Origin: Candidatus Sodaliphilus fimicaballi
GTDB lineage: Bacteria; Bacteroidota; Bacteroidia; Bacteroidales; Muribaculaceae
Length of the DNA stretch: 7,825 bases
Reading direction: 5' to 3'
NCBI GenBank assembly: GCA_018065165.1
Contig: JAGHTV010000375.1
Location: 1-7,825, forward strand
This document shows, piece by piece, positions 6,989 through 7,825 of this stretch. Position numbers and translations under genes: made by a program. Position 1 is the first letter of the stretch; every line of letters begins with the position of its first letter. The notes beneath the pieces were generated by a model that searched no databases, was not told the DNA's origin, and saw only the letters and a program-made list of their open reading frames with translations.

Positions 6989-7825
6989 ATGAAGAGTACG
7001 ATACATAACCTTATTCGCCGCATGGGCACTATTGCAGCAATATGTTGCACTGTGCCGTTATGTGCCTATGCGTTTTCAGTTGATAGGTACAGTAAAGTAT
7101 CTAAACTTGCTCAAGGCAAATGGGTTAAGATTTCAGTAGCCAGTGATGGTATATATGAAATCACCGATAGTGAACTGCGAGCAATGGGATTCAGTAATCC
7201 ACAAAATGTACAAGTGTTTGGAAACGGCGGTCATGCCATAAACGAGTACCTAGATGGTAGTGCGTTGGATGACTTGACGCAAGTGAGTGTGGGCCGTTAC
7301 AATGGCAAACTGTGCTTCTATGGGCAAGGACCACGAGAAATGGTGATAACCGACCCCACTACAGCTACGCCCCACTACACGCACACCAACAACACATGTT
7401 CGACTGTGGGTTGTTACTTCTTGACAGAGAATACTACGCAAAAGAATATTGACACGCAAGCTGCAGGCTCGCGAGGAAGCATTGAGCGCCTCACGAGCCT
7501 CGGTTATTTCTTGCACGAGAAGGAAAAGTTCAACTATGGATACTCGGGCAAGACCTTCCTGGGCGAGTCGATAGACAACGGCGGCATCAAGATAGACTAC
7601 TCACTGCCAGGCATTGCCGACAGCACAATCGTGGTAAATGTGTCGGCAGCGGCCAACTGTGACGGTACATCGTATGTCGAAACCAATGTCGTTGCTGGCG
7701 GATGCACCACGCCCGTAGTTTACACCCTGAGCAAGTCTAAGGTGACAGCTGTGAGCCTGTCGTCAAGCCTGCTGTACTACAACATGGCCAGTCCATTTGC
7801 AGCAGTCAACACTCACGGCATCTAC
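6989..7825 (+). CDS. Third PorU-like protein, N-terminal part, 3' end outside window
   Basis: An open frame from the ATG at 6989 runs without a stop to the right edge (279 codons). The protein starts MKSTIHNLIRRMGTIAAI, a signal peptide with likely cleavage after CAYA (residue ~28). Mature sequence follows the PorU N-terminal region of the gene at 3455 block by block: SKLAQGKWVKI, GIYEITDSELRAMGFSNP, VQVFGNGGHAINEYLDGSA, YNGKLCFYGQGP, GYSGKTFLGES, DGTSYVETNV, SKSKV. Over the first conserved 44 residues I count 31 identical to that neighbour, so this is a close tandem paralog. The peptidase domain would lie beyond the window, so whether it keeps the catalytic His/Cys, or is even full length, cannot be seen. 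It lies 102 bp after the previous gene in the same direction and may share its transcript or have its own promoter. Confidence 0.85.
   Translation, partial: MKSTIHNLIRRMGTIAAICCTVPLCAYAFSVDRYSKVSKLAQGKWVKISVASDGIYEITDSELRAMGFSNPQNVQVFGNGGHAINEYLDGSALDDLTQVSVGRYNGKLCFYGQGPREMVITDPTTATPHYTHTNNTCSTVGCYFLTENTTQKNIDTQAAGSRGSIERLTSLGYFLHEKEKFNYGYSGKTFLGESIDNGGIKIDYSLPGIADSTIVVNVSAAANCDGTSYVETNVVAGGCTTPVVYTLSKSKVTAVSLSSSLLYYNMASPFAAVNTHGIY

Noticed and set aside
1..7825. Possibility that the three porU-like segments are one gene broken by insertion of rex and the FAH-like gene
   Set aside because: The segments overlap in homologous content: the peptidase domain is present twice and the N-terminal region twice. 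They are separate paralogs, not fragments of one gene.

Overview
The window looks like a chromosomal segment from the Bacteroidota, most probably order Bacteroidales (a gut or oral Muribaculaceae/Prevotellaceae/Porphyromonadaceae-type genome). This rests on the PorU-type sortases of the type IX secretion system (T9SS), a Bacteroidales-style Rex repressor, A/T-rich gene leaders without clear Shine-Dalgarno sequences, and a perfect Bacteroidetes promoter (TTTG, 19-bp gap, TAnnTTTG) before rex. All genes lie on the + strand.

Layout: (1) positions 1-2075 hold the C-terminal ~690 residues of a PorU-type C25 cysteine peptidase whose C-terminal domain looks canonical, so this is the best candidate for the housekeeping porU. 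(2) 2122-2769 is rex, the NADH/NAD+-sensing repressor, with its own promoter just after the porU stop codon. The promoter carries a 9-bp inverted repeat between its two elements and a small palindrome at the predicted transcript start. (3) 2860-3429 (GTG start) is a small fumarylacetoacetate-hydrolase-fold protein that appears to have lost all the acidic metal ligands of the family. (4) 3455-6886 is a complete second PorU-like protein (1143 aa), 25 bp behind the FAH-like gene and probably co-transcribed with it. (5) 6989 to the window end is the N-terminal 279 codons of a third PorU-like protein, open at the right edge and easily missed because no stop codon falls inside the window.

Function: PorU is the T9SS sortase. 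It cleaves the C-terminal signal domain from cargo at the cell surface and links the cargo to anionic LPS. One copy per genome is the usual expectation, so three PorU-type genes within 7.8 kb is the main point of interest. Adjacency of an FAH-family gene to porU also occurs, as far as I recall, in Porphyromonas gingivalis (PG0025/PG0026), so the locus looks like an ancestral FAH-porU neighbourhood expanded by tandem duplication, with rex between the copies. Both paralogs whose peptidase domain is visible keep the catalytic His/Cys pair, but they differ around it and in their C-terminal tails, which fits specialised sortases or sortase-related surface proteases. No RNA genes, CRISPR arrays, transposases or insertion sequences were seen. 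The only non-coding stretches are 2076-2121, 2770-2859, 3430-3454 and 6887-6988, all under 110 bp and described below.
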